Source of the DNA: Chloroflexota bacterium
Lineage (GTDB): Bacteria; Chloroflexota; Anaerolineae; Anaerolineales; Villigracilaceae
DNA length: 47,022 nt
Direction of reading: 5' to 3'
Assembly (NCBI GenBank): GCA_023459215.1
Contig: JAEWVF010000028.1
Coordinates: forward strand, 1 to 47,022
How positions within the stretch are numbered: the stretch's first letter is position 1; each line of letters starts with the position of its first letter. A model generated the notes under the pieces. The model did no database searches. It worked only from the letters and a program-made list of their open reading frames with translations, and was not told the origin of the DNA. Below are positions 4,674 through 11,075 of this stretch, in pieces. Both the position numbers and the translations under genes were made by a program.

Positions 4674-7204
4674 TCTTGTTCTCCGGCCTTCCGGTTGTTT
4701 GGTTTTCCGGTTGAACTGGAGAACGGGTCAACCGGGGAACCGGAGACCAATGCGACTTGAACCATGATCGTGTGCTGGGCCGTGCCGAAGGCGTAAGGCG
4801 TCCATTTTTCGGAAGTCAGGACGTTGACACAACCGCCGAAATCGACTCCGTTCTCGTTGGGTGCCCACCATGCGCCCTGGGGAATATCGACCACGCCGGG
4901 CAGGATGCGCGGAGTGACGCGGGCAGGAATCACCAGTTCGCCGCGCTCGTTCCAGGCGCGGACCAGGTCGCCGTCGTGGATGCCACGCTCAGATGCGTCT
5001 ATCGGGTTGATGAAGATGCGCTGCGGGAAGGCTTCGCCCAGCCAGTCGTTGTTGTCGTGGGTCGAGTGGACGCGGTGGAGGGTGTGGTGGCCGATGGCCT
5101 GGAGAGGAAACCCATCCTGAGCGGAGGACTGAGCGCCCTTGGCAAAGTCCGTAGTCGAAGGGCGTTGTCCTGAGCCTGTCGAAGGGTGGGTGGGCTTCGA
5201 CTTCGCCGCCAAGTGCGGGCGGCTCCGCTCAGCCCGATGGTGATTGAAGGGGGATTCCCATTCCTGAATATATTTCGGAATGGGCGGGATTTCGGCAGGA
5301 TTGTGGCGGTTGTAGAGTTGTTCGGAGAAGATTTCGATTTTGCCAGATGGCGTTTTTAACGGGAATTGCTCGGGGTCGCGGCGGAAGTCTTCAAAGGCGA
5401 TGGCGGGTTTGGTGACGGGGTTGCTCCACGCGCCGAGATTCTTTTCGATAAACTCATCCAAAGTGGGTAAATCTGGAAAACGGGTTGACCGCCAAACCGA
5501 TAAACAATACTCCACCCAGGCTTTTTCATCGCGGCCTTCGGTGTAGGCGTCGGCAAAACCCAGGCGGGCGGCGATTTCGGCGCAGATCTGGTAGTCGGAT
5601 TTGCATTCGCCAGGAGGGTCAACCAGTTTGGGCTGGAGGATGACTTCGTCGGAGTATTTCCAGCCGTCCTCGACGCCCCAGGTTTCGAATTGGGTGCAGG
5701 CGGGCAGGATGATGTCGGCAAATTTGGCGGTGGGGGTCAGGAAGTTGTCCTGGACGACGAGGAATTCGACTTTTGACTCGTCGCGCAGGATTTCGGCGGA
5801 GCGGTTGACGTTGGCGTGTTGATTAATCAGGCAGTTGGTGGCGACGGCGTAGATGAGTTTGATGTCGTTGTCGAGGTGCGGGACGCCGGTGACACCGTCA
5901 GCCTGGGTCATCTCTTTTCCACGGAGGCAGGCTTCGGTCCAGAGAAAGACAGGGATGGCCGCTTTAACGGGATTCTGCCCGGTTGGGAAAACTGTCCACA
6001 TGCCGCCGCCATCCGGGGCTTGTAATCCTAATCCACTGGCCCAGCCGCCCGACAAGCCGAAATTGCCGGTGATGGCAGAGAGAACTGCGCCGGCGCGGAC
6101 AACCTGTTCGCCATAGGCGCGGCGCTGCATGCCGTAGCCCTGGTAGAGCACGGCGGGGGTCAGGGTGGCGTATTCGCGGGCGAGGCGGGCGATGGTTTCT
6201 GATGGCACAGCGGTGATGGCGGCGGCCCAATCGGGGGTTTTGGGTGTGCCGTCGCGGATGCCTAGCAGGTAGTCGGTGTAACTTTCGTCGCTTTCGTGGC
6301 CGGGGGGCATGTGCGCGGAATCCCAGCCGAGGCAGTAGCGGTTGATGAAGGGGATGTCGAGCAGGCCTTCGCTGAGCAGCACGTAGGCCATGGCGGTCAT
6401 CATGGCCGCGTCGGTGCCAGGGCGGATGGGGATCCACTCATCGGCCAGGGCGGCAGCCGAGAGCGAGTGGCGCGGGTCAATGCAGACGACGCGGGCGCCA
6501 TTTTGGCGGGCGAGTTTGATGAAGTAGTCGGAGTTGGTGCCGTCGCGCATTTCGGCGGGGTTCCAACCCCACATGAGGATGTAACGGCTGTTGAGCCAGT
6601 CCTGGCGCTGGTTGCCGGTGACGAGCGTGCCCCAGACGGTGGGCGTGGCGGCGTTGATGGCGGCCCACGAGTAGGAGTTGTAGTGGCCGAGACAGCCGCC
6701 ATAGAGGTTCAGCAGGCGGCGGGCGGTGTGCGAGCCGTTGAGTTGGTTGCAGGAGCCGGTGCCGTAGGGGACAAACAGGCTCTCGTTGCCGTATTTGGCT
6801 TTGACGCGCTCGAATTGGGCGGCGAGGGTATCGAGGGCTTCGTCCCAGGAAATGCGTTCAAAGTTCCCGGTTCCCCGTTTTCCGGTTCTCCGCAGCGGAT
6901 GGAGCAGCCGGTCGGGGTGGTATTGGCGGCGCAGATAGGCGCGTCCGCGCGGGCAGGCGCGCAGTTGGGGCGCGGCGAGGCTATCCGGGCGGTCGTCCGT
7001 GTCGAGGCGGGTGATGCGTCCGTTTTCGACATGGGCGATGAGCAGGCAGCGTCCGCCGCAGTTGTGGGCGGGACAGCCGACACGGATTTTTTCGACATTT
7101 GTAGGGGCAAAGTACCCCGTAAGGGCACGGCGGGACGATTGATCGTTAAAATCCGCGATACCCTCCGCCGTGCCCTTACGAGTGCGAGATGAAAAAAGGC
7201 TCAT
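4670..7204 (-). CDS. molybdopterin oxidoreductase catalytic subunit (DMSO reductase family)
   Basis: Mo-bisMGD enzyme acting with the FeS/anchor protein that follows. The 844 residues contain an N-terminal [4Fe-4S] motif (Cys44, 49, 53, 84), a Tyr-Asn-Ser-Tyr-Ser segment at 175-179 that probably supplies the Mo-ligand serine, and a C-terminal dinucleotide-binding domain. No Tat signal is seen, so a cytoplasmic-facing enzyme is likely. The only usable start is ATG 7204, which lies inside a hairpin (7198-7230). Residues about 9-29 are encoded by an inverted-repeat element (7119-7180). Residues about 104-114 and 673-698 and the extreme C-terminus are also repeat-derived. A broken duplicate of the 5' end lies upstream. 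Reductase or dehydrogenase direction cannot be told. Confidence 0.85.
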   Translation of the reverse strand: MSLFSSRTRKGTAEGIADFNDQSSRRALTGYFAPTNVEKIRVGCPAHNCGGRCLLIAHVENGRITRLDTDDRPDSLAAPQLRACPRGRAYLRRQYHPDRLLHPLRRTGKRGTGNFERISWDEALDTLAAQFERVKAKYGNESLFVPYGTGSCNQLNGSHTARRLLNLYGGCLGHYNSYSWAAINAATPTVWGTLVTGNQRQDWLNSRYILMWGWNPAEMRDGTNSDYFIKLARQNGARVVCIDPRHSLSAAALADEWIPIRPGTDAAMMTAMAYVLLSEGLLDIPFINRYCLGWDSAHMPPGHESDESYTDYLLGIRDGTPKTPDWAAAITAVPSETIARLAREYATLTPAVLYQGYGMQRRAYGEQVVRAGAVLSAITGNFGLSGGWASGLGLQAPDGGGMWTVFPTGQNPVKAAIPVFLWTEACLRGKEMTQADGVTGVPHLDNDIKLIYAVATNCLINQHANVNRSAEILRDESKVEFLVVQDNFLTPTAKFADIILPACTQFETWGVEDGWKYSDEVILQPKLVDPPGECKSDYQICAEIAARLGFADAYTEGRDEKAWVEYCLSVWRSTRFPDLPTLDEFIEKNLGAWSNPVTKPAIAFEDFRRDPEQFPLKTPSGKIEIFSEQLYNRHNPAEIPPIPKYIQEWESPFNHHRAERSRPHLAAKSKPTHPSTGSGQRPSTTDFAKGAQSSAQDGFPLQAIGHHTLHRVHSTHDNNDWLGEAFPQRIFINPIDASERGIHDGDLVRAWNERGELVIPARVTPRILPGVVDIPQGAWWAPNENGVDFGGCVNVLTSEKWTPYAFGTAQHTIMVQVALVSGSPVDPFSSSTGKPNNRKAGEQE
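4681..4747. repeat. GGTTCTCC/CCGGTTCCCC-type repeat in the 3' end of the molybdoenzyme gene
   Basis: A run of short words (CCGGTT, GGTTTTCCGG, GGGGAACCGGAG) encodes the last ~22 residues of the molybdoenzyme. The same words recur at 6863-6892 inside the same gene, implying a dispersed repeat family rather than conserved protein sequence. Confidence 0.5.
5112..5187. repeat. CCTGAGCCTGTCGAAGG-type dispersed repeat inserted in frame
   Basis: Contains CCTGAGCCTGTCGAAGGG at 5169-5186 and related half-motifs (CCTGAGCGGAGGA, GTAGTCGAAGG) just before. It encodes about 25 low-complexity Ser/Thr/Gly residues (about 673-698) in the molybdoenzyme without breaking the frame. This palindrome-like motif is, to my knowledge, a common intergenic repeat in several bacterial phyla. 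Confidence 0.65.
6863..6892. repeat. second copy of the GGTTCCCC/GGTTTTCCGG repeat inside the molybdoenzyme gene
   Basis: Same word set as 4681-4747. It encodes an Arg/Gly/Thr-rich insert at about residues 104-114, just after the FeS domain. Confidence 0.45.
7119..7194. repeat. inverted-repeat element inserted in the 5' coding region of the molybdoenzyme
   Basis: Perfect 16-bp terminal arms (7119-7134 and 7165-7180; GTAAGGGCACGGCGG type) enclose 30 bp. An outer segment, 7167-7194, recurs at 7312-7339 with about 25 of 28 bases identical, so at least two copies of the element end are present. The insertion is in frame and adds about 21 residues. Confidence 0.65.
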
Positions 7205-7230
7205 ATCCCTAAGTGTAGAGGATATGAGCC
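7198..7230 (-). promoter_or_regulatory. hairpin enclosing the molybdoenzyme start codon
   Basis: Perfect 11-bp stem (7198-7208 with 7220-7230). In the mRNA the 3' arm contains the ATG, and the loop and arm contain the only SD-like stretch (AGGG). It could limit translation initiation or be a by-product of repeat insertion; the duplicate copy near 7410 lacks it. Confidence 0.4.
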
Positions 7231-7311
7231 GGGATGGGTAGTGATGGATGTAATGAAGTTGGTCAGGATGATTCTGCGCTCAGGCGGCTGGTTTGTTTCA
7301 TCAACTTATCA

Positions 7312-7339
7312 GCCGTGCCCTTACGAGCATGAGATGAAA
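7312..7339. repeat. second copy of the inverted-repeat element end
   Basis: Matches 7167-7194 (GCCGTGCCCTTACGAG, 3 variable bases, GAGATGAAA). It forms the truncation point of the pseudogene at 7343-7412. Confidence 0.6.
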
Positions 7340-7342
7340 TAA

Positions 7343-7412
7343 CGTCCGCCGCAGTTGTGGGCAGGACAGCCAACGCGAACGATGGTCGGTAGGCAGTGGA
7401 TGATTGAGTCAT
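7343..7412 (-). pseudogene. broken duplicate of the molybdoenzyme 5' end
   Basis: Minus-strand sequence encodes Val-Gly-Cys-Pro-Ala-His-Asn-Cys-Gly-Gly-Arg, identical to the FeS motif of the intact enzyme, then stops matching exactly at the repeat copy at 7339. The upstream flank also aligns with the intact gene's flank (AAGTGTAGA word; GTGATGGANGTNATGA word), and the start ATG at 7412 is at the homologous position, but it is out of frame with the motif. So the 5' region was duplicated and one copy decayed after repeat insertion. Between the pseudogene and 7528 there is only the promoter of the next gene. Confidence 0.7.
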
Positions 7413-7473
7413 GGGTTAAGTGTAGATGATTTCCAGCGCAGTGGCAGTGATGGAGGTCATGAGTTTCCCAAGG

Positions 7474-7482
7474 TGCTATAAT
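7474..7482 (+). promoter_or_regulatory. extended -10 promoter of the diadenylate-cyclase gene
   Basis: TGCTATAAT is a perfect extended -10; start predicted near 7489, giving a ~40-nt leader with GAGGAG 8 nt before the TTG start. No convincing -35, which is common for extended -10 promoters. Confidence 0.6.
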
Positions 7483-7528
7483 TTCTCTATGGCATCCTGT
7501 TAACGTTCTCAGAGAGGAGATGTGAACA

Positions 7529-9286
7529 TTGCATACTATTGATTTATTCATGTGGGGATATCAACCCCATTTTCAAATATCTGCAAAAGCTGATGCAAAG
7601 GAAATCTTTGCGAAGTTAGATCAAAATCTTGCTCCAAATGTATTTCTTTTGGGAATTTTGGTTCAGGATAGAAAAGACCGACACCCCATATGTTTGGAGC
7701 CAGAGGATTGTGGCTATGATGTTCAAAGATTTTCAGATGTTATGGAACGTGCCAGTCATTTAGAGGCCGTGGATGAAGAACAGAATATTATTCATTCTCA
7801 CCCGCTTGTTCAAGAAAACTATGCTCGAAGAAGAAAATCTAAGGCTCTAAAAAATGCTGCACAACAATTATTAAGTTTAGATGATGAGTATCGAGATGTA
7901 GTTTCGTTTTGCTCATATCCTGTTTTGGTGGAAGGATTTAAAGTTATTGTTGTTTTACAACTCAATCGGAAAGCATATTTTTCGCATTACTCACTTGGGT
8001 TAATTAAAAGGGATAGGTTCAAAATTTCAACATCCTTGATTGAGGCTACCGTAGATGAATTCCTTGGAGAATGTGCAAATGCGTTAAGCCGGCCCAATCC
8101 GGGCGCTAGTTTGGGAGTTGTAGAACGAGAGCATGATGAGATCATTCGCGCTGCTGGAAAACAGTTGATGTACACACCCGCTATTGCATGCAAAGAATTT
8201 GAGGGGTGGCATGGGCTTTTTGAGTCTTGCAATACAATTTCATCTTTAAGATATGAAGGTGCTGAAGGTATTGGGGTTATGTTACTTTCAAGGAGAGGGC
8301 ATCCTAACATAGACATTATGCTTTCCTTGGTTGAGCCTGTGCAAATACATGATTATCGTGCAGTCAGAAAACTTCTTGAAATGACGTCCAGTGATGTTTG
8401 TCTGCTTAGTGACTCTGGTTTTATATATGGATTGGGAAAAACCACAGGTATATACGATCAAAGAAACGAAGATTTATTCACTGTGCGCTTTACAAAACAT
8501 TACTCATGGAAATTGTTCCATGCTGAGCATTTAATGATGCAAGTGAACTATGGACAACCTGAACTTCCCAGAATGAGAATTAATAAGGACAAATTTGAAA
8601 CTGATGTAAAGAGAATTTTTAAACAAATTCATCCTCGTGAGTTGGCATATTTATGGGATTTGATCATTGAAGCCAGCGAACAGAAACATGGAACCATGGT
8701 GGTTGTTTCATCAGGAGCAGAAATTGAAGCCAACAGATTACAGAATCAGGCTACAGTAATAGAACCGATAAAACTGACGCGACAAGTTATGAGGTCAATA
8801 ACAGCCATTGATGGTGCTGTACTAATTGACGCTACCTCGAATTGTTATGCAATTGGCGTGATTTTGGATGGTTTGGCTTCGAAAAAAGGAACTTCAGCCA
8901 GAGGCGCGAGATACAACTCTGCTATTCGATATGTAGAAACCAGCAAATACCCATGTATCGCAATAGTGATTTCTGAAGATGGCACTATAGATTTAATTCC
9001 CGATTTAAAGCCGCAAATTTCACGGTCTGCCGTATTAAAAGAGATTGAGGAATTGCGAAAACTAAATGATGAGAAGAATTTCGACTTCAAAAAGTTTAAT
9101 GAGACGATGTCTTGGCTAAAAGATCATCAATTTTATTTATCACCAGAGATGTGTTTTACGATTAATAGTTTAAGACATGAGATTGAAAACGTTATGGATA
9201 AAGCAGTTGAGTCCGCTACAATTCGAATTGTTTATGCTGAGCTGGTACCTAACGAAGAAATGAATGAAACTTATTTTTTAGAATGA
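7529..9286 (+). CDS. DAC (DisA_N) diadenylate-cyclase-domain protein with a large N-terminal region
   Basis: Predicted to make cyclic di-AMP from two ATP. In 585 residues the C-terminal third (about 378-495) matches the DAC fold: His-Gly-Thr-Met-Val-Val-Val, the Asp-Gly-Ala motif at 428-430, Gly-Ala-Arg-Tyr-x-x-Ala at 459-465, and Ile-Ser-Glu-Asp-Gly at 481-485. The canonical Arg-His-x-x-Ala is Arg-Tyr here, so activity needs testing. The N-terminal ~370 residues are unrecognised and may be a sensor domain, as in the DACN-type proteins proposed for nucleotide-based conflict systems. The gene is visibly AT-rich against GC-rich neighbours and sits beside repeats and toxin-antitoxin modules, suggesting horizontal transfer. 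TTG start chosen for its strong GAGGAGA site. Confidence 0.7.
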   Translation: MHTIDLFMWGYQPHFQISAKADAKEIFAKLDQNLAPNVFLLGILVQDRKDRHPICLEPEDCGYDVQRFSDVMERASHLEAVDEEQNIIHSHPLVQENYARRRKSKALKNAAQQLLSLDDEYRDVVSFCSYPVLVEGFKVIVVLQLNRKAYFSHYSLGLIKRDRFKISTSLIEATVDEFLGECANALSRPNPGASLGVVEREHDEIIRAAGKQLMYTPAIACKEFEGWHGLFESCNTISSLRYEGAEGIGVMLLSRRGHPNIDIMLSLVEPVQIHDYRAVRKLLEMTSSDVCLLSDSGFIYGLGKTTGIYDQRNEDLFTVRFTKHYSWKLFHAEHLMMQVNYGQPELPRMRINKDKFETDVKRIFKQIHPRELAYLWDLIIEASEQKHGTMVVVSSGAEIEANRLQNQATVIEPIKLTRQVMRSITAIDGAVLIDATSNCYAIGVILDGLASKKGTSARGARYNSAIRYVETSKYPCIAIVISEDGTIDLIPDLKPQISRSAVLKEIEELRKLNDEKNFDFKKFNETMSWLKDHQFYLSPEMCFTINSLRHEIENVMDKAVESATIRIVYAELVPNEEMNETYFLE

Positions 9287-9318
9287 ACAAATAGAGATGG
9301 AATTTGAGCAGGGACAAT

Positions 9319-9540
9319 AAAACGCCCTGCGCCCCTTTGGGGCAAGTCCGCGGGGCGGGGTGGGTGGTCAGCGGACTCTATCACGGACTCACGGAGGGGA
9401 ACGGACGAGAAAACGCCCTGCGTCACTTTGGAAAAGTCCGCGGGGCGGGGTGGGCGGTCAGCGGACTCTGTCACGGACTCACGGATGGGAACGGATAAGA
9501 AAACGCCCTGCGTCACTTTGGAAAAGTCCGCGGGGCGTTT
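9319..9540. repeat. tandem ~90-bp repeats, about 2.4 units
   Basis: Units begin at 9319, 9410 and 9500 with AAAACGCCCTGCG, a period of 90-91 bp. Each holds a hairpin-forming GC-rich block (CCGCGGGGCG) and a segment with repeated CGGACTC/CACGGACTC words. The last unit is cut to its hairpin and abuts the toxin gene. Relatives lie at 10191-10320 and 10935-10974. Confidence 0.85.
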
Positions 9541-9541
9541 T
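9500..9541 (-). terminator. terminator-like hairpin after the RelE/ParE toxin gene
   Basis: AAAACGCCCTGCG (9500-9512) pairs with CGCGGGGCGTTTT (9529-9541), one mismatch or wobble. It begins a few bases after the toxin stop on the minus strand and is symmetric enough to act in both directions. It is the terminal partial unit of the tandem repeat. Confidence 0.6.
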
Positions 9542-9545
9542 TGGG

Positions 9546-9887
9546 TTATTTTTCGGCTTCGAATTCGCTCACGATACGCCGGATTTGGGCGGCAGAGATG
9601 TCCGCTTGCTCGGTTTTGGAGTAAATCGTGACGAGGATAATGTCCGCTTGCGTTTGCAGGTAGTAAATCACACGATAGCCCCCGCTTTTACCCCGTTGAA
9701 CATCCCGGTTAGGCACACGCACTTTGAAAATAGTGAAACTTGTCCCTGTCACCTGGTCGCCGGGCAGTTCGCCGTTTTGCAAGGATGTAACCAATGGTTC
9801 AACATCATCGCGAATATGACGATACTTCTTGGCAAGAATGCGCAGGTTGCGCTTAAATTCCGGCGTGAAAGCGATATTAACGGACAT
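9546..9887 (-). CDS. RelE/ParE-family toxin of a type II toxin-antitoxin module
   Basis: 113 residues with the RelE/ParE pattern: N-terminal Phe-x-Arg-Asn-Leu-x-x-Leu-Ala-Lys-Lys-Tyr, a central Phe-Lys-Val-Arg strand, Gly-Gly-Tyr-Arg-Val-Ile-Tyr-Tyr, and Ile-Leu-Val-Thr-Ile-Tyr-Ser-Lys near the end. Members cleave mRNA at ribosomes (RelE) or poison gyrase (ParE); sequence alone does not decide which. It follows its antitoxin gene by 3 nt, so the two are co-translated. Downstream is a repeat-derived hairpin. Confidence 0.85.
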   Translation of the reverse strand: MSVNIAFTPEFKRNLRILAKKYRHIRDDVEPLVTSLQNGELPGDQVTGTSFTIFKVRVPNRDVQRGKSGGYRVIYYLQTQADIILVTIYSKTEQADISAAQIRRIVSEFEAEK

Positions 9888-9890
9888 AAA

Positions 9891-10112
9891 CTATTCGGCG
9901 GCGTCCAGATTTGTCCACAACTCGGAAATGGGCAGAATTTCACCTTTGAACGCTTCCTTCCAGCCCTGGCGAAAACTTTCATCCGCAGGTTTGAGCGCCA
10001 CACTCTGGCGGAACAGACGCACCATTTCGAGCAACATGGGCAAGTATTCGTCCGGGGTTTTCTGGATTTCCTGTTCGATTTTTTCAGTATAAAGAGTCTG
10101 GTAAACGGTCAT
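9891..10112 (-). CDS. antitoxin of the RelE/ParE module
   Basis: 73 residues, rich in acidic and helical segments: Pro-x-Glu-Tyr-Leu-Pro-x-Leu-Leu, Phe-Arg-Gln-Ser-Val, then Glu-Ser-Phe-Arg-Gln-Gly-Trp-Lys-Glu-Ala. The pattern fits small antitoxins that sit directly upstream of RelE-type toxins. No classical DNA-binding fold is evident, so autoregulation is uncertain. An AGGAGCC ribosome site precedes the ATG at 10112 and a TATACT -10 lies at 10156-10151. Confidence 0.8.
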   Translation of the reverse strand: MTVYQTLYTEKIEQEIQKTPDEYLPMLLEMVRLFRQSVALKPADESFRQGWKEAFKGEILPISELWTNLDAAE

Positions 10113-10150
10113 TTTCTGGCTCCTGATTGAATACCGATACTGTCGCTAAA

Positions 10151-10156
10151 AGTATA
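10151..10156 (-). promoter_or_regulatory. -10 element of the RelE-type module
   Basis: TATACT on the minus strand; leader of about 32 nt with AGGAGCC before the antitoxin ATG. The -35 is weak. Confidence 0.45.
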
Positions 10157-10190
10157 GCATGTTTCGATGGGAAGGCAGCAAAATCTATGG

Positions 10191-10285
10191 ATAAAAAGCA
10201 CCCTGCGCCCCTTTGGGGCAAGTCCGCGGGGCGGGGTGGACGGTCAGCGGACTCTGTCACGGACTCACGGACGGGAACGGATAAG
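10191..10285. repeat. further unit of the ~90-bp repeat
   Basis: One full unit nearly identical to the units at 9319-9499, including the CTTTGGGGCAAGTCCGCGGG block and the CGGACTC words. It lies between the two toxin-antitoxin modules. Confidence 0.85.
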
Positions 10286-10320
10286 AAAACGCCCTGCGGA
10301 GCAAGTCCGCGGGGCGTTTT
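10286..10320 (-). terminator. terminator hairpin after the BrnA gene
   Basis: 15-bp stem (10286-10300 with 10306-10320, one G-T) and 5-nt loop, ending 3 bp from the BrnA stop. It is a shortened repeat unit; the plus-strand side carries GTTTTGGGTTATTTTTTTT, so it can terminate in both directions. Confidence 0.7.
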
Positions 10321-10323
10321 GGG

Positions 10324-10635
10324 TTATTTTTTTTCAGCTATTTGTCGCTGCGCCGTTCTCTGGGTGTATTTCCCCTTGGCGGCGGGTTGACTTTCTGCGA
10401 TTTTTTGTTGCAGCCACAAATTGACCAGCGTTTCCACGCTCACGCCGCGCTGGTGGGCCTGTTTTTCGATTTGGGCAAACAGGTCAATTTCCACGGGCAC
10501 GGCACAGGTCACATCGAATTTGACATCCGGGGCATTGGTGTCAAATTCGGTGAAATCGCGGGTGTCCCAAAATTCGCCCATTTTTTTTAGTGAATCGGCT
10601 TTTGAAAGGGAACTGGTCTTTTTATTTGCGTCCAT
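10324..10635 (-). CDS. brnA: BrnA-like antitoxin
   Basis: 103 residues. Phe-Trp-Asp-Thr-Arg-Asp-Phe-Thr-Glu-Phe-Asp-Thr, then a ribbon-helix-helix segment (Ala-Val-Pro-Val-Glu-Ile-Asp... Arg-Gly-Val-Ser-Val-Glu-Thr-Leu-Val-Asn-Leu-Trp-Leu) matches CopG/BrnA antitoxins, which neutralise BrnT and repress their own operon. It overlaps the toxin gene by 14 nt and is the second gene, the usual order for BrnTA. The basic C-terminal tail is probably disordered. Confidence 0.75.
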   Translation of the reverse strand: MDANKKTSSLSKADSLKKMGEFWDTRDFTEFDTNAPDVKFDVTCAVPVEIDLFAQIEKQAHQRGVSVETLVNLWLQQKIAESQPAAKGKYTQRTAQRQIAEKK

Positions 10636-10909
10636 AGGCTTTGCGCTCTTTCTGGCTCATCTCGCGGGCACTGATAATAATGGCGGTTTTGTTATCGGGT
10701 TTGTAAACGAAAAATACGGAGAGATAACGGTTGCCGAAAGTTTGTCCAAAGGCGGCGTAGACATTTTCGCCTTCGATATATCCATTTTCGGCAAAGCGAA
10801 TGCGTGGATTGTTGAGCAAAACCTGCCGCGCTTCCTGCTCACTAACATTATGCTTGCGGGCAAGTTTCTCAATGATTTCATCCGGGCAGGTGATGAAGTC
10901 GATGCGCAT
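10622..10909 (-). CDS. brnT: BrnT-like ribonuclease toxin
   Basis: 95 residues with the BrnT fold signature: Lys-His-x-Val-Ser-x-x-Glu-Ala, Val-Tyr-Ala-Ala-Phe-Gly-Gln-Thr, Arg-Tyr-Leu-x-Val-Phe-Phe, and the closing Ile-Ile-Ser-Ala-Arg-Glu-Met-x-x-Lys-Glu-Arg. BrnT toxins are RNases related to RelE that arrest growth under stress. A TATACT -10 lies 6 nt before the ATG and no SD is visible, so the transcript is probably leaderless. Confidence 0.8.
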   Translation of the reverse strand: MRIDFITCPDEIIEKLARKHNVSEQEARQVLLNNPRIRFAENGYIEGENVYAAFGQTFGNRYLSVFFVYKPDNKTAIIISAREMSQKERKAYGRK

Positions 10910-10915
10910 GAAAAA

Positions 10916-10921
10916 AGTATA
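10916..10921 (-). promoter_or_regulatory. -10 of the BrnTA operon (leaderless)
   Basis: Minus-strand TGATATACT; 6 nt separate the hexamer from the ATG at 10909, so transcription should start at or beside the start codon. Upstream sequence runs into the repeat at 10935-10974. Confidence 0.5.
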
Positions 10922-10934
10922 TCACTTTTAGGGG

Positions 10935-10974
10935 ATAAGAAAACGCCCTTTGGGGCAAGTCCGCGGGGCGTTTT
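10935..10974. repeat. degenerate, hairpin-only copy of the repeat
   Basis: Holds AAAACGCCC (10940-10948) and GGGCGTTTT (10966-10974) around CTTTGGGGCAAGTCCGC, the core of the ~90-bp unit. It marks the right edge of the toxin-antitoxin island. Confidence 0.75.
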
Positions 10975-11075
10975 GGTTTGGCAAGGCAACCCACCCTGCA
11001 AATTTGCCCGCGTCGGGTAAAATATTTCCAGCGGAACAGCCCATCTCTTCCCCGCACAAAAAACACGGAGGCAGA

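Noticed and set aside
7321..7551. Small minus-strand gene containing a molybdoenzyme FeS motif
   Set aside because: The frame only encloses the out-of-frame remnant of a duplicated molybdoenzyme 5' end and then runs into a repeat; treated as a pseudogene.
9319..9540. CRISPR array
   Set aside because: The 90-bp period is a complete direct repeat with no unique spacers, and no cas gene is in the window.
9319..10974. Integron attC sites around toxin-antitoxin cassettes
   Set aside because: The spacing around TA genes is suggestive, but the conserved GTTRRRY/RYYYAAC core sites are not visible and there is no integrase. Left as an open analogy only.
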